Virus record (IMG/VR): IMGVR_UViG_3300032322_002298 | Coordinates: 1-40,061 of that record | From: a virus | Reading direction: 5' to 3' (one strand) | Length of the DNA: 40,061 bases | Translations under genes and position numbers: made by a program | The notes under the pieces: generated by a model | Told to the model about the DNA's origin: nothing | Seen by the model: only the letters and a program-made list of their open reading frames with translations | Databases searched by the model: none | Shown here: one piece after another, positions 8,357-15,222 of the stretch | Layout: the number at the start of each line of letters is the position of its first letter | Position numbering within the stretch: position 1 is the stretch's first letter

Positions 8357-8766
8357 TCGAAAAGATAATCCGGAAGTGGATCGTCGCGAAGGGGACGGGC
8401 GCGGGCGATCGCGTCTTTCCCGTCGTCGCTCCTCAGGACGTGGACCAGTTCCCGATCGTCGTCCTCGAACGGATCTCGACGGATCGTCCGCACTCACACA
8501 CACAACGCTCCTCCGGTCTCGCGGTCGCGAGGATCCAGATCCGAACGTGGGCGAAGACCTATATTGAGGCGAAGCAGGTCGACGAGGAAATCCGGATGAC
8601 GATCGACGGTCGCGTCGGGAAGGACACGATCGACTCGCGGGACTTCGATGTTCAGGCCATTCTCGCGACGGACGATCGCGACGACTACGACGAGGACCTC
8701 CGTTGTTACGGTACGTTGTTCGACGTTCTCGTTTGGTATGACGAAGAGATCCCGGAGACGCTCTAA
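8353..8766 (+). CDS. Tail terminator protein (DUF3168-like)
   Basis: This 137-residue protein occupies the tail terminator slot and shows features of the DUF3168 group: [65 protein letters not shown] and the C-terminal [15 protein letters not shown]. Tail terminators stop tube polymerisation and join tail to head. The ATG overlaps the previous stop (ATGA) and its own TAA overlaps the next ATG (TAATG). Confidence 0.85.
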   Translation: MIEKIIRKWIVAKGTGAGDRVFPVVAPQDVDQFPIVVLERISTDRPHSHTQRSSGLAVARIQIRTWAKTYIEAKQVDEEIRMTIDGRVGKDTIDSRDFDVQAILATDDRDDYDEDLRCYGTLFDVLVWYDEEIPETL

Positions 8767-9749
8767 TGTCCATTCAGGCGACGATTCAGATTCGGCGAGG
8801 GACCGCGGCGGAGTGGACGGCGTCGAACCCCGTTCTCGCTCCCGGGGAGATGGGATACGAGACGGACACTCGGCGGAACAAGTTCGGAGACGGCGTGACC
8901 AATTGGAACTCGTTGTCCTACGGGATCGCGGGATCGACGGGTCCGGCGGGCTCGACGGGTCCGACCGGGGCGACGGGTCCGACCGGGGCGACCGGCTCGA
9001 CGGGTCCGGCAGGCGCGACGGGTCCGGCGGGCGCGACGGGTCCGGCGGGCGCGAACGGCGCGACCGGCTCGACGGGTCCGACCGGGGCGACGGGTCCGGC
9101 GGGCTCGACGGGTCCGGCGGGCGCGAACGGCGCGACCGGGGCGACGGGTCCGACCGGGACGACGGGTCCGACCGGGGCGACGGGTCCGACCGGGGCGACG
9201 GGTCCGACCGGGGCGACGGGTCCGACCGGATTCAACTACGTTCCGATCGTCAAACCGGTGGCGAACGAATGGCTTTGGGGTCCGGTCGGCTCGGAGTACG
9301 TCTCGCTTGCGACCGGAACCGGATTCATGAGATGCCGACCGATCTTCATTCCGGAGACTCAAACGTACACCGGAATTTCGACCTACGTCGACGCGGCGGG
9401 CGCAACCGGCGCGGTCGTTCGTCTCGGCATTTACGACGCAGACTCTTCCGGAAAACCCGTGAATCTCGTTCTCGACGCGGGGACGATCTCCTCGACGACT
9501 ACCGGCGTCAAGACGATCACGATCTCTCAATCTCTGACGGCGGGAAAGTATTTCCTCACGGCGGTCTCGCAGACGGCACAATGCAACCTCCTCGCGGAGG
9601 TCGGAGTTCATACCTACGCGCACACTTCTTTCCCATTTTGGCACGCGAACATTTGGGAACTTAGCGGAATAACGGGCGGTCTCCCCGCGACGTGGACGAC
9701 CTACGGAACGTTGCGCTCGACGTCCTTTCGCGTCCTTCTCAGGCGTTGA
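8766..9749 (+). CDS. Collagen-like fibre protein with Mtd-type N-terminal domain
   Basis: This 327-residue protein has three parts. Residues 5-52 ([26 protein letters not shown]..., [15 protein letters not shown]) match the small N-terminal domain of major tropism determinant-like and other phage fibres. Residues 56-155 are about 33 Gly-X-Y triplets, mostly GAT/GPT/GPA, expected to form a collagen-like triple helix. Residues 156-327 are a beta-rich C-terminal domain, less GC-biased in codon use than its neighbours. It probably forms a trimeric fibre or head fibre that touches the host or environment. Its location between tail terminator and tail tube genes, not in the tip region, would also suit a head fibre. 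Confidence 0.85.
   Translation: MSIQATIQIRRGTAAEWTASNPVLAPGEMGYETDTRRNKFGDGVTNWNSLSYGIAGSTGPAGSTGPTGATGPTGATGSTGPAGATGPAGATGPAGANGATGSTGPTGATGPAGSTGPAGANGATGATGPTGTTGPTGATGPTGATGPTGATGPTGFNYVPIVKPVANEWLWGPVGSEYVSLATGTGFMRCRPIFIPETQTYTGISTYVDAAGATGAVVRLGIYDADSSGKPVNLVLDAGTISSTTTGVKTITISQSLTAGKYFLTAVSQTAQCNLLAEVGVHTYAHTSFPFWHANIWELSGITGGLPATWTTYGTLRSTSFRVLLRR
8931..9228 (+). repeat. 9-bp-periodic collagen-like repeat
   Basis: Nine-base units encoding Gly-X-Y (GGTCCGACCGGGGCGAC-type) repeat about 33 times without interruption. On the minus strand the same repeat gives an artefactual Pro/Val/Ala reading frame (8918-9235), which I do not count as a gene. High internal identity suggests length variation by recombination. 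Confidence 0.9.
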
Positions 9750-9751
9750 AT

Positions 9752-10108
9752 ATGAAAGAAACGATCTACGGTCCCGGCGGATTTGATCCGAGCAAACCCA
9801 ACAACAACGTCCTCGAAGAGGTCGAACTCCCCGACGTGGCGATTCCCGTTCCCGACGCGGCGTCTCCGGCGACGATCCGGATCGCGCTCCGTCGTCTCCA
9901 CGGCGTCCCGAACTCTCAACTCGACTTCGTCGTCGACTCGGTGATCGCGTCGATCCCGGACCCCGACGAACGCGAAGACGCGCGAACCCTTTGGACCTAC
10001 TCGGTCTCCATCCGTCGCGATCATCCCCTCGTCGCGGCGGTCTCGTCGTCCCTGTCGCTCACGGCGGCGGACGTCGACGGCGTCTTCCGGCTCGCGGCGA
10101 CGATCTAA
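9752..10108 (+). CDS. Conserved phage hypothetical protein next to the fibre gene
   Basis: This 118-residue protein starts at ATG 9752, 2 bp after the fibre stop; an open frame further upstream shadows the fibre. It has an extended N-terminus rich in Pro/Asn (YGPGGFDPSKPNNNVLEEVELPDVAIPVPDAASPATIRIAL) and a helical C-terminal part with SVIASIPDPDEREDARTLWTYSVSIRRDHPLVAAVSSSLSLTAADVDGVFRLA. The second part (IPDPxxRExARxxWxYxxxIRRDHPLV) recurs in small proteins beside phage fibre genes, where it may be a chaperone or accessory. Function is unknown. Confidence 0.8.
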   Translation: MKETIYGPGGFDPSKPNNNVLEEVELPDVAIPVPDAASPATIRIALRRLHGVPNSQLDFVVDSVIASIPDPDEREDARTLWTYSVSIRRDHPLVAAVSSSLSLTAADVDGVFRLAATI

Positions 10109-10109
10109 G

Positions 10110-10134
10110 GGCGGACGGGATAGCATTGTCCCGG
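10110..10134 (+). promoter_or_regulatory. Putative late promoter-like motif before the tail tube gene
   Basis: GCGGACGGGATAGCATT at about 10111-10127 repeats the motif found before the capsid gene almost base for base (TAGCAT at 10121-10126). CGGGA (10116-10120) and TCCCG flank the box as a 5-bp inverted repeat. The following 50 bases are non-coding leader ending in AACAGGAGATCGGAAC before the ATG. Confidence 0.55.
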
Positions 10135-10177
10135 CGGTTCGAGTTCACGCGGCGTTCGACGAACAGGAGATCGGAAC

Positions 10178-10603
10178 ATGGCAACTACGGCGGCAAGGTC
10201 TGGATTCGGCGCGCTCTTGCAGCGCGGTGACGGCGGCTCTCCCGAGGTCTTCTCGACCGTCGCGGAGGTCGTCAATATCGGGGCGATCGAAACGAGGATG
10301 AACCTCGCCGATGCAACTCACATGGAGAGTCCCGATCAGCACATGGAGCGCGTCCCGACTCTCCTCGAATCGTCGGACGTCTCGCTCGAACTGAACTACC
10401 TCCCCGGCGACACGACGCAGAACAACCTCCGGAACGACTGTTTGAACCGGACCCTCCGGAACTTCCGAGTGACGATCCCCGGCTCGGCGAAGGTCGTCTC
10501 GTTCGCGGCGTTCGTCTCGCAGGTCGGACCGGCGTTGCCTCACGACGGAAAGATGACGCAGGCGATTACGCTCTCCCCGAACGGTCGCGTGACGATCGCC
10601 TAA
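10178..10603 (+). CDS. Major tail (tube) protein
   Basis: This 141-residue protein sits directly before the tail chaperone pair and has its own leader, both expected for the abundant tube subunit. The sequence reads as a tail tube beta-barrel: ARSGFGALLQRGDGGSPEVFSTVAEVVNIGAIETRMNLADATHMES, VSLELNYLPGDTTQNNLRNDC, NFRVTIPGSAKVVSFAAFVSQVGPALPHDGKMTQAITLSPNGRVTIA. The E-x-I-x-x-x..D-x-T motif with a block of SP/S.. after it and the KMTQAITLSPNGRVTI ending resemble siphophage tube proteins (lambda gpV N-terminal domain group). Small size suggests no additional Ig-like domain. Confidence 0.88.
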   Translation: MATTAARSGFGALLQRGDGGSPEVFSTVAEVVNIGAIETRMNLADATHMESPDQHMERVPTLLESSDVSLELNYLPGDTTQNNLRNDCLNRTLRNFRVTIPGSAKVVSFAAFVSQVGPALPHDGKMTQAITLSPNGRVTIA

Positions 10604-10618
10604 ACCGAGGAGGTTCAA

Positions 10619-11008
10619 GTGTCGATCAATGGTCCCCTTTGGCCCCGTTGCGAGATCGCTCTCGCGAACGGGACTGTCGTCGTCTCGTTCTCCCCTCGAA
10701 CTCTCGCGATGATCGAACGGGAGTCCGGTCTCTCCTCGATGGAGTTCGCGGAGAAGTTCTCCGACCCGAAGCGCGCTCCGATCTTCGACCTCGGTCTTCG
10801 GATCATCCTCGGCGCGGTCAAGGCGGCGGTCCCGGGAATGACCGAGGAACTTCTCTCCGAGAGGATCCCTCCCGGCGAGTTCATCGGGATTCTCGAAATC
10901 GTCGCGGAGAAGTGGGCTGAGGGCGTCTCGTCCGCGGGATCGGCGATCTCGAAGGCAGAAGCGGCAAACCCTACTCGAGTCGGAGAGGTCTCTCCCTCTT
11001 CGACTTGA
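10619..11008 (+). CDS. Tail assembly chaperone (gpG-like)
   Basis: This 129-residue protein lies between tail tube and tape measure genes, the invariant slot for the G-type tail assembly chaperone. It begins at GTG 10619 after a strong GAGGAGGTTCAA. Predicted helical content is high (PRTLAMIERESGLSSMEFAEKFSDPKRAPIFDLGLRIILGAVKAAVPGMTEELLSERI). The protein would coat the tape measure during tail assembly and be absent from the virion. A slippery heptamer at 10966-10972 gives a -1 route into the downstream frame, producing a predicted G-T fusion of about 230 residues. Confidence 0.87.
   Translation: MSINGPLWPRCEIALANGTVVVSFSPRTLAMIERESGLSSMEFAEKFSDPKRAPIFDLGLRIILGAVKAAVPGMTEELLSERIPPGEFIGILEIVAEKWAEGVSSAGSAISKAEAANPTRVGEVSPSST
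10966..10972 (+). promoter_or_regulatory. Probable -1 ribosomal frameshift site AAACCCT
   Basis: In the gpG frame the codons are gcA AAC CCT, so A-AAC-CCT fits the XXXYYYZ rule for tandem -1 slippage. The -1 frame from here is open through to 11310. Nine bases downstream GGAGA (10982-10986) and TCTCC (10991-10995) can pair around a 4-base loop as a possible stimulator. AAACCCT is a less common slippery sequence than the lambda one. Confidence 0.6.
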
Positions 11009-11310
11009 AAGCGTGGGCGCGGGTCGAACTCGCGATGACGGCGGAGGAGTTCGACGAGACGGATCCTCGCGACCTCGCGTCCTATTGGATGGCGTGGAAC
11101 GCGAAGAACCAACGAGAGGAGTATCGGTTCGCGACGATCGTCTGTACGATCGGAAACCTCTTCCGGAAGCAAGGCGATAAACCGATGGAACCCGCGGACG
11201 TCTTTCCCGATCTTCCTCGCGCGTCTCGCGCTCGTTCGTCCGATGAACTCGCGACGAAGATCCGGTCCGTCGCGGCGACCCTCGGCGCGATCGGGGAGGT
11301 CGGCGAATGA
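11005..11310 (+). CDS. Tail assembly chaperone T-domain (probably expressed as a -1 G-T fusion)
   Basis: The 101-codon frame (MKAWARVELAMTAEEFDETDPRDLASYWMAWNAK...) ends by overlapping the tape measure ATG by 4 bp. It can only initiate independently at TTG 11005, which has no well-placed Shine-Dalgarno and overlaps the gpG stop. The frame is open further upstream back past the slippery site at 10966, encoding YSSRRGLSLFDLKAW. I therefore interpret it as the T portion of a gpG-T frameshift product, as in lambda, with the coding portion from about 10972. The T domain contacts tube subunits and the G domain the tape measure in that model. Confidence 0.8.
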   Translation: MKAWARVELAMTAEEFDETDPRDLASYWMAWNAKNQREEYRFATIVCTIGNLFRKQGDKPMEPADVFPDLPRASRARSSDELATKIRSVAATLGAIGEVGE

Positions 11311-13448
11311 GTCGCTCTCTCGGCTCCCTCCGTATCGACCTCGTCGCGCTCACGGGGAAGTTCGAGTCCTCGTTCAAGACGGCTCAGGGGGTGATCGACA
11401 AGTTCGGTCTCGCGGCTCGTCGCGTCGGAACGATCGCGACCGGCTCGTTCTCGCGAATGTCGGCGTCTTTCCAGTTCCTCCGGAACACGGTCCTATCCCT
11501 TCACGGCGTCTTCCTGAGTCTCGCGGCGGTCGTCGGCGGCGCGAAACTCGCGGGGTCGTTCCATGCGGCATCGGAGGCGGTCGACGACCTCGGGAAGAAG
11601 TCGAAGGTCCTCGGACTGTCGATCGAAGAACTCTCGGTCCTCCGGTTCTCCGCGGGCGAGTCGGGCGTCGAGTTCGACACGCTCGCGAAGATGGTCGGCA
11701 AGGCGTCGAAGAACATCGGCACGTTCGCGAGAACGGGCGCGGGTCCGGCGGCGGAGGCGATCCGGAGTCTCGGGATCCAAGTTCGCGACTCGAACGGCGG
11801 TCTCCGTGGGATGACGGAACTCCTCCCCGAGATCGCGACGGCGTTCGAGGGAATGACGGACGAGGGCGAACGGCTCTCGCTCTCGGAGGCGATCTTCGGT
11901 CGCGAGGGCGGGAACCAGTTCGTGCAGTGGTTGGAGGACTCCGGCGGATTCATGGAGGATCTCGCGCGGCAGACGGAACGCGCGACGAACCTCGGCGTCG
12001 TCTTCTCCGAGCGGCAGTTCGACCGGCTCAAGGCGTATAACGACGCGATCGGGAGAATCGGCGAATCGTGGCTCGGTCTCCGGGCGCGGATCATGGTCGA
12101 ACTCGCTCCGGCTCTCGAAGACCTCGCGAATAGACTCGCGCTCAGTCTTGCAAGGGTCGGCGAGTTCGGCGCGAACCTCGCTTCCGTGATCGTCGCGGGA
12201 TTCGAGGAGCGCGATATCTTCCAGTCGCGGAACGAACCCGATCTCAATGTCGCGTTCGCGGCGGTGAAGCGGCTCCTCTCGACGTTCTTCAACGCTCTTT
12301 GGGCGGAGGTCTCGACGCGGATCGCTCTCTTCGCGACTCAACTTTGGGACTTCTTGAAAACCGTCTTGATCGACGTTCTCGGAAAACTCGGCGAGGCGAT
12401 CATCAAGTCGGCACAAAAACTTGGAAGTCTACTCGGCGAACTTCTTTCGTTCCTCGGATCGCTCCTCCTTCAACTCGTCGATATCTTGAAAGAGGTCGGA
12501 GTCTACCTCGGCAAGACGTGGGAAGACACCGGGAAAAAACTAGAGGGGTACGCGACCGAACTCGAAGAGACGCGGGCGATTCACTGGGCGTTCTTCAACG
12601 GCGCGATCGCGACGATCGACGAACTCGGCGAGAAGTACCGGGACGCACGGGAGGAGGCGGAGGGGTACGGCGACTCCGTGAAGAAGGTCGGCGCGTCGGC
12701 TAGCGCGATCGCGACGACGTGGTCGGAGTTCTTCGCGGGCATGAAGCAGGAATGGCGGAGTCTTCGCGACGAGGCGAACGACTTCGCGACCCTCGGTCGG
12801 AACGTCTTCGGTTCGATGGCGCGCGGGATCTCCGAGGGTCTCGCGTCGGCGATCGCGAAGGGAGAGGCGTCGTTCAAGAACTTCGGGAAGGTCGCGCTCG
12901 GCGTCCTGACGGACGTCGCGACGTCGATCGCTCAGATGGTTCTTCAGTTCCTCTTCATGCGGGCGATCGTCCAGTCGTTCGGCGGATACTTCGGGAGTCC
13001 GGTCGCGTCGACCGGCTCGGGAGGAACGGGAACGCAGATCCCCGACTTCGCGGGACCGGCGACTCCGACGTTCGCGGCGAAGGGCGGCGTCTTCGGCTTC
13101 GCGGCCGGCGGCGTGGCGTCCGGCGTCCTCGATGGTCCGATGGCGTTCCCGTTCTCGAAGAAGGTCGGGGTCGCGGGCGAGGCGGGACCCGAGGTCGGCT
13201 TCGCTCCCCTCCGGAAGATCGGCGGCGAACTCGGCGTGAAGGCGGTCGGCGGCGAGACGGTCGTCCAGATCATCGACCAAAGGAAGACGGGCGAACGACC
13301 CGAGGTCTCGGAGTCGACCGGCGGCGACGGGAAGAAGTTCCTCCGGGTGGTGATCCGTGACGAGGTCCGTCGCGGGATCGGAGAGGGCGAGTACGATCGG
13401 GCGTTCTCCGGTTCGTTCGGACTGACTCGGAAGGGAACGGCGCGATAA
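11307..13448 (+). CDS. Tape measure protein
   Basis: This 713-residue protein determines tail length and occupies the tube lumen. The N-terminus has the alpha-helical/beta pattern of lambda-type tape measures (GSLRIDLVALTGKFESSFKTAQGVIDKFG). A hydrophobic segment follows at about residues 55-80, a second hydrophobic block lies at about 325-395 (FFNALWAEVSTRIALFA, LGSLLGELLSFLGSLLLQLVDIL). The C-terminal part (about 500-713) holds the lambda-like module AIAKGEASFKNFGKVALGVLTDVATSIAQMVLQFLF and AAKGGVFGFAAGG, VAGEAGPEVGFAPLRKIGGELGV. By the usual 0.15 nm per residue, a tail of roughly 105 nm is inferred. It overlaps the T frame (ATGA) and the next gene (TAATG). Confidence 0.95.
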   Translation: MSRSLGSLRIDLVALTGKFESSFKTAQGVIDKFGLAARRVGTIATGSFSRMSASFQFLRNTVLSLHGVFLSLAAVVGGAKLAGSFHAASEAVDDLGKKSKVLGLSIEELSVLRFSAGESGVEFDTLAKMVGKASKNIGTFARTGAGPAAEAIRSLGIQVRDSNGGLRGMTELLPEIATAFEGMTDEGERLSLSEAIFGREGGNQFVQWLEDSGGFMEDLARQTERATNLGVVFSERQFDRLKAYNDAIGRIGESWLGLRARIMVELAPALEDLANRLALSLARVGEFGANLASVIVAGFEERDIFQSRNEPDLNVAFAAVKRLLSTFFNALWAEVSTRIALFATQLWDFLKTVLIDVLGKLGEAIIKSAQKLGSLLGELLSFLGSLLLQLVDILKEVGVYLGKTWEDTGKKLEGYATELEETRAIHWAFFNGAIATIDELGEKYRDAREEAEGYGDSVKKVGASASAIATTWSEFFAGMKQEWRSLRDEANDFATLGRNVFGSMARGISEGLASAIAKGEASFKNFGKVALGVLTDVATSIAQMVLQFLFMRAIVQSFGGYFGSPVASTGSGGTGTQIPDFAGPATPTFAAKGGVFGFAAGGVASGVLDGPMAFPFSKKVGVAGEAGPEVGFAPLRKIGGELGVKAVGGETVVQIIDQRKTGERPEVSESTGGDGKKFLRVVIRDEVRRGIGEGEYDRAFSGSFGLTRKGTAR

Positions 13449-14245
13449 TGGCGGCGGACACCGTTTGGCCTATCGGATTGACGCGGGCGGCGCGGGTCGC
13501 GGACCTCGAAGAGAGGACCCCGGAAGTCGTCGTTCGATCCGAGGTCGACGTCGGACCGGCGAAGATCCGGCGACGGTTCACGGGCGACCGGCGGACGTTC
13601 ACGATCGGACTCGACCTCACGCGGAACGAGGTCGCGACGTTCGACTCGTTCTTCCTGACGACGACCAAGGGCGGCTCCCTCTCCTTCGCGTGGGATCTTC
13701 CGCGGACCGGATCCCTCGCGGACTTCCGGTTCCTCGGTCCTCCGGCGTATCGACCTCAGGCCCCGAGGGGATCCGGCGGCGAGTGGTGGCGCGTCTCGTT
13801 TGACGTGGAGATGCTCCCGGGAACGGACTCGGCGATCGTTCCTCCCGTCGATCCGGACGTCGGCCCCGAGGGCGGCGGCGGTCCGATCCTCACGGGACCG
13901 AACCCGAGACCGATCGAACCGGGCGGACCCGGGACGTGGGGCGGTGGATTCATCCTCGGCGGCGAGGAGGACGAGTTCGCGATCGTCACGTCGTTCTTCC
14001 CCCTCGGCGGGGCGGCGGGTCCGGACGTCGTTCCCGACCTCTTCTTCCTCGGGCACGGGGCGAGACCGATCGACGACGAGGTCGTCGAGGTCGTCTCGAC
14101 CGAGGAGGAGATCGCGGAGGCGACGTTCTCGAAGACGTCCGCGGTCGCGCCGTGGGTCGCGGCGTGGTCGATCGACGTCTTCTTCATCGACGGCGGGTCT
14201 CCGATCTTGGCTCCGGCGACCGTCGTCGACGGCGGCGAACCGTGA
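13448..14245 (+). CDS. Minor tail protein (lambda gpM-like N-terminus)
   Basis: This 265-residue protein lies in the gpM position directly after the tape measure. Residues 1-125 fit the minor tail protein family of the tip (VWPIGLTRAARVADLEERTPEVVVRSEVDVGPAKIRRRFTGDRRTFTIGLDLTRNEVATFDSFFLTTTKGGSLSFAW..., GGEWWRVSFDVEMLP). Residues 130-265 are an additional Pro/Gly-rich linker plus a small beta domain (EFAIVTSFFPLGGAAGPDVVPDLFFLGHG) not present in lambda gpM. It would help form the cone below the last tube ring. Confidence 0.82.
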   Translation: MAADTVWPIGLTRAARVADLEERTPEVVVRSEVDVGPAKIRRRFTGDRRTFTIGLDLTRNEVATFDSFFLTTTKGGSLSFAWDLPRTGSLADFRFLGPPAYRPQAPRGSGGEWWRVSFDVEMLPGTDSAIVPPVDPDVGPEGGGGPILTGPNPRPIEPGGPGTWGGGFILGGEEDEFAIVTSFFPLGGAAGPDVVPDLFFLGHGARPIDDEVVEVVSTEEEIAEATFSKTSAVAPWVAAWSIDVFFIDGGSPILAPATVVDGGEP

Positions 14246-14246
14246 A

Positions 14247-14276
14247 TAGCATTAGGCGCGGCTCGGCTCGGCTCGG
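14247..14276 (+). promoter_or_regulatory. Putative late promoter-like motif before a small structural gene
   Basis: GAATAGCATTAGG places TAGCAT (14247-14252) two bases after a stop codon. It matches the TAGCATT box before the capsid and tail tube genes, with a shorter conserved upstream part. A GGCTC-type pentamer repeat (GGCTCGGCTCGGCTCGG, 14260-14276) follows, then CTCTCGGAGATCGAAAC as ribosome binding region. Confidence 0.45.
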
Positions 14277-14300
14277 ACACTCTCTCTCGGAGATCGAAAC

Positions 14301-14741
14301 ATGGCAGGCACGAAGGGAACTCTCACGACCTCGGCGGCGTTCTCGACCGGAACGGCAACGAACAAGTCCATCCTCCAACTCTCGGCTCCGGCGTCGATCG
14401 CTGTCGTCGTCACGCGGGCGTCGATCTCGTTCGACGGCAACTCGCCGACCGCGAACAAGATCCTTGTTCAGATCCTCCGGTCGATGACTGGCGGAACGGC
14501 GACGAGTCGATCGGTCGACAAGATCAATGCGTCGGACTCCGAATCTCTCCAGTCGACCGGCAAGGAGAACTTCTCCGCGGAACCGTCCGCGGGAACGGTC
14601 GTCTTTGAGGAACTCGTCCATCCGCAGGGCGGCTATACGGCTCCCGAGTCGATCAAGATCAAGGCGGGCGAGACCCTGACGTTCCGAGTCAACGCTCCGG
14701 CGGCGGTCAACTGTCGCGCTCGGTTCATCTTCGAGGAATGA
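14301..14741 (+). CDS. Small beta-rich protein with own leader, probable virion protein
   Basis: I do not recognise a named family. The 146-residue product is Thr/Ser/Ala-rich with beta character (KGTLTTSAAFSTGTATNKSILQLSAPASIAVVVTRASISFDGNSPTANKILVQILRS, TAPESIKIKAGETLTFRVNAPAAVNCRARFIFEE). It lacks signal peptide or membrane segment. A dedicated putative promoter and leader inside the tail operon suggest it is made in more copies than its neighbours, for example as a decoration or tail-surface protein; that is inference. Confidence 0.78.
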   Translation: MAGTKGTLTTSAAFSTGTATNKSILQLSAPASIAVVVTRASISFDGNSPTANKILVQILRSMTGGTATSRSVDKINASDSESLQSTGKENFSAEPSAGTVVFEELVHPQGGYTAPESIKIKAGETLTFRVNAPAAVNCRARFIFEE

Positions 14742-14745
14742 TCCG

Positions 14746-15222
14746 ATGCCGCGGTCTCTCTCCGCGGTCGCGAAACAGGCGGTCTTCGCTCAGCAGACGG
14801 GCGAGGTCTTCGTCGTTCTCCTCGAACTCGAACACCCCTCGTTCGCTGGCATCATTCGGGTATGCGCGAACGATCGACCGATCGTCTCCGGCGGCTACAC
14901 CTACGTTCCGTTCCCCTTCGAGGTCGTTCTCCCGGACGACACCGACGAGGGCGTCTCGCGCGTGACTCTCCGGATCGACAACGTCGATCGGCGGATCGTC
15001 TCCGAGATTCGCGACGTCACGTCCGGGACGATCCTCGTCCGGATCGCGGTCGTCCTCGCGTCGTCCCCGGACGTTCGCGAGGTCGGCCCCCTCTTGTTCA
15101 CCCTTCGCGATGTGGAGTATGACGCGACGACGGTCGAGGGGACCCTCCTCTTCGAGGACGTCCTGAACGAATCCTTCCCGGCGGACTCCTTCACTCCGGC
15201 CCGATTCCCCGGTCTCTTCTGA
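14746..15222 (+). CDS. Tail protein, DUF1833-like (lambda gpL position)
   Basis: This 158-residue protein starts 4 bp after the previous stop and overlaps the tail tip gene (TGATG). It carries the DUF1833-type pattern: LELEHPSFAGIIRVCANDRPIVSGGYTYVPFPFEVVLPDDTDEGVSRVTLRIDNVDRRIVSEIRD... and ends FPADSFTPARFPGLF, which closely resembles that family (ExLxIxHPxL..PIRVVND and F...PxxRYTPxxFPGLF). It takes the place of lambda gpL upstream of the peptidase/tip genes and is probably a baseplate hub component. Confidence 0.88.
   Translation: MPRSLSAVAKQAVFAQQTGEVFVVLLELEHPSFAGIIRVCANDRPIVSGGYTYVPFPFEVVLPDDTDEGVSRVTLRIDNVDRRIVSEIRDVTSGTILVRIAVVLASSPDVREVGPLLFTLRDVEYDATTVEGTLLFEDVLNESFPADSFTPARFPGLF

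Noticed and set aside
8918-9235. Minus-strand frame reading Pro/Val/Ala repeats
   Set aside because: It is the complement of the collagen-like repeat in the fibre gene and has no start signal or family features.
8766-9749. Diversity-generating retroelement suggested by the Mtd-type N-terminal domain
   Set aside because: No reverse transcriptase gene, template repeat or variable repeat was found; this N-terminal domain also occurs in ordinary fibres.
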